Positions 5,055-5,851 of a stretch of DNA of 5,851 bases are shown one piece after another; position 1 is the stretch's first letter, and each line of letters opens with the position of its first letter. This DNA comes from Armatimonadota bacterium (lineage in GTDB: Bacteria > Armatimonadota > Fimbriimonadia > Fimbriimonadales > Fimbriimonadaceae), in assembly GCA_023428805.1 (NCBI GenBank), contig JAEYWW010000122.1, positions 1 to 5,851 on the forward strand, written 5' to 3'. Under the pieces are notes generated by a model. It was not told the DNA's origin, made no database searches, and worked only from the letters and a program-made list of their open reading frames with translations. The position numbers and the translations under genes were made by a program.

Positions 5055-5851
5055 ATGGACAAACTCCGCCTGAGGGCGTTGGAGATGGCCTGGGGGCGGG
5101 AGGCGAAGCCGGGGGAGATCGAGCGCGTTGGGCGCGAGACTTCGGCGGATGCCTCGGCTTGGGCATTCCAACAATGGGCGTTGCGGGAGAGAGCAAAGGC
5201 AAAATTTGCGGACCCCGAATCCATGTTCTTCGACCGTGATGGCTTGGAGATGGCGACGCACGAGGCAGTCGCGGCCCATCATGCCTTGAGATTTCCCGGC
5301 GGAGCAAGAGTTCTCGACGTGACAGCCGGGATCGGGGCGGACACGCTGGCACTGCTCAAACGAGGACCGGTCGAAGCCTGCGAAGCCGATCCGGTTCGGG
5401 CAGAGCTTCTCCGCGCCAATATCGGCCAGGAACCTTGTGTCGGTGACGGGCGAAAGAGGCTGGCTGAATTCGACTACATCTGGCTCGACCCCATGCGGCG
5501 GGGCGGGGGGAAGCGGCTGAGTCCTGAGCAGTACGAGCCCAATCCCTGGCCGATGCGGGAAGAATTGCAGGCCAAGAAACTCGTCGGAATCAAGCTCTCC
5601 CCCATGGTCCACGATTCCCTCTTGGAAGAACTGGGCGGAGAAATCGAGTGCATCAGCTTCGGTGGAGAGTGCCGGGAAGCCATCGTATGGCTGGGCGAAC
5701 AAGCCAATCCTGGAATCCGTGCCACCCAAATCGAAGCCAAACAAAGCCTGAGCCGCACCGAAGAAGAGCCACAAACCGACTCAGCAGATCGCTTCATCTT
5801 TGAAGCCGACCCGGCCGCCATTCGCGCTCATTCACTGGGACAGTTCAATAT
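5055..5851 (+). CDS. Class I SAM-dependent methyltransferase with THUMP-like C-terminal domain (3' end outside window)
   Basis: The open frame runs to the window end, giving 265 complete codons without a stop. After a helical lead with RERAKAKFADPESMFF and the RDGLEMATHEAVAAHHA segment (residues 45-77), there is a Rossmann-fold SAM-binding motif VLDVTAGIGADTLAL (86-100), an acidic loop CEADP (109-113), and the catalytic-type LDPMRR (144-149) that replaces the family's usual LDPARR. KLSPMV (180-185), a GGECREAIVWLG strand, IRATQIEA and an FEADPAAIRA segment (249-258) match the THUMP-like C-terminal domain. By family it is likely a nucleic-acid, probably RNA, methyltransferase, but no substrate is established here. 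ATG at 5040 would add five residues; neither start has a Shine-Dalgarno. The gene diverges from the antitoxin gene with 7-22 bp between starts. The C-terminal end is not seen. Confidence 0.9.
   Translation, partial: MDKLRLRALEMAWGREAKPGEIERVGRETSADASAWAFQQWALRERAKAKFADPESMFFDRDGLEMATHEAVAAHHALRFPGGARVLDVTAGIGADTLALLKRGPVEACEADPVRAELLRANIGQEPCVGDGRKRLAEFDYIWLDPMRRGGGKRLSPEQYEPNPWPMREELQAKKLVGIKLSPMVHDSLLEELGGEIECISFGGECREAIVWLGEQANPGIRATQIEAKQSLSRTEEEPQTDSADRFIFEADPAAIRAHSLGQFN

Noticed and set aside
4754..5239. Plus-strand open frame crossing the toxin-antitoxin genes
   Set aside because: It runs antisense to both conserved TA proteins and out of frame with the methyltransferase gene.
4977..5774. 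Minus-strand open frame of 265 codons across the methyltransferase region
   Set aside because: It lies opposite the well-matched methyltransferase and its translation has no recognisable domain.

Overview
The window is a 5.85-kb piece of a moderately GC-rich bacterial chromosome with compact gene packing. Six complete protein genes lie between two genes cut by the window edges. There are no RNA genes, CRISPR arrays, insertion sequences or phage genes that I can see. The phylum cannot be fixed from this sequence. The mix of housekeeping genes, poorly known exported proteins and a THUMP-like methyltransferase would fit an Armatimonadota (Fimbriimonadia-like) or other environmental genome, but that is a low-confidence guess.

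Layout. Positions 1-222 (+) are the end of guanylate kinase (gmk), overlapping the start of coaBC (209-1408, +), the bifunctional coenzyme A biosynthesis enzyme. A convergent gene (1383-2039, -) for a probable exported protein of unknown function overlaps the coaBC 3' end. A 126-bp divergent intergenic region separates it from a second unknown gene (2166-3428, +), a membrane-anchored extracytoplasmic protein. That gene converges on pdxS (3461-4366, -), the synthase subunit of pyridoxal 5'-phosphate synthase. Upstream of pdxS on the same strand is a two-gene DUF433/DUF5615 toxin-antitoxin-type module (antitoxin 4799-5032, toxin 4479-4802, overlapping by ATGA). A class I SAM-dependent methyltransferase of the THUMP-like family (5055 to the window end, +) diverges from the antitoxin with almost no intergenic space.

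How it works together. gmk and coaBC are probably co-transcribed and translationally coupled. pdxS makes PLP but has no glutaminase partner pdxT in view. The toxin-antitoxin pair and the 2166-3428 gene are near 50% GC where hand-counted, while segments of coaBC and pdxS are at 63-78%, so the chromosome alternates core and accessory-looking segments. Both convergent junctions carry a small hairpin built from the same AGCCGCGAA / CGCGGC words, a candidate shared bidirectional 3'-end element. The most system-like content is the toxin-antitoxin module. It is a known family pair, but it has a perfect 10-bp inverted repeat inside the antitoxin gene and a possible shared -10 element with the divergent methyltransferase. 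I found no clearly undescribed system.
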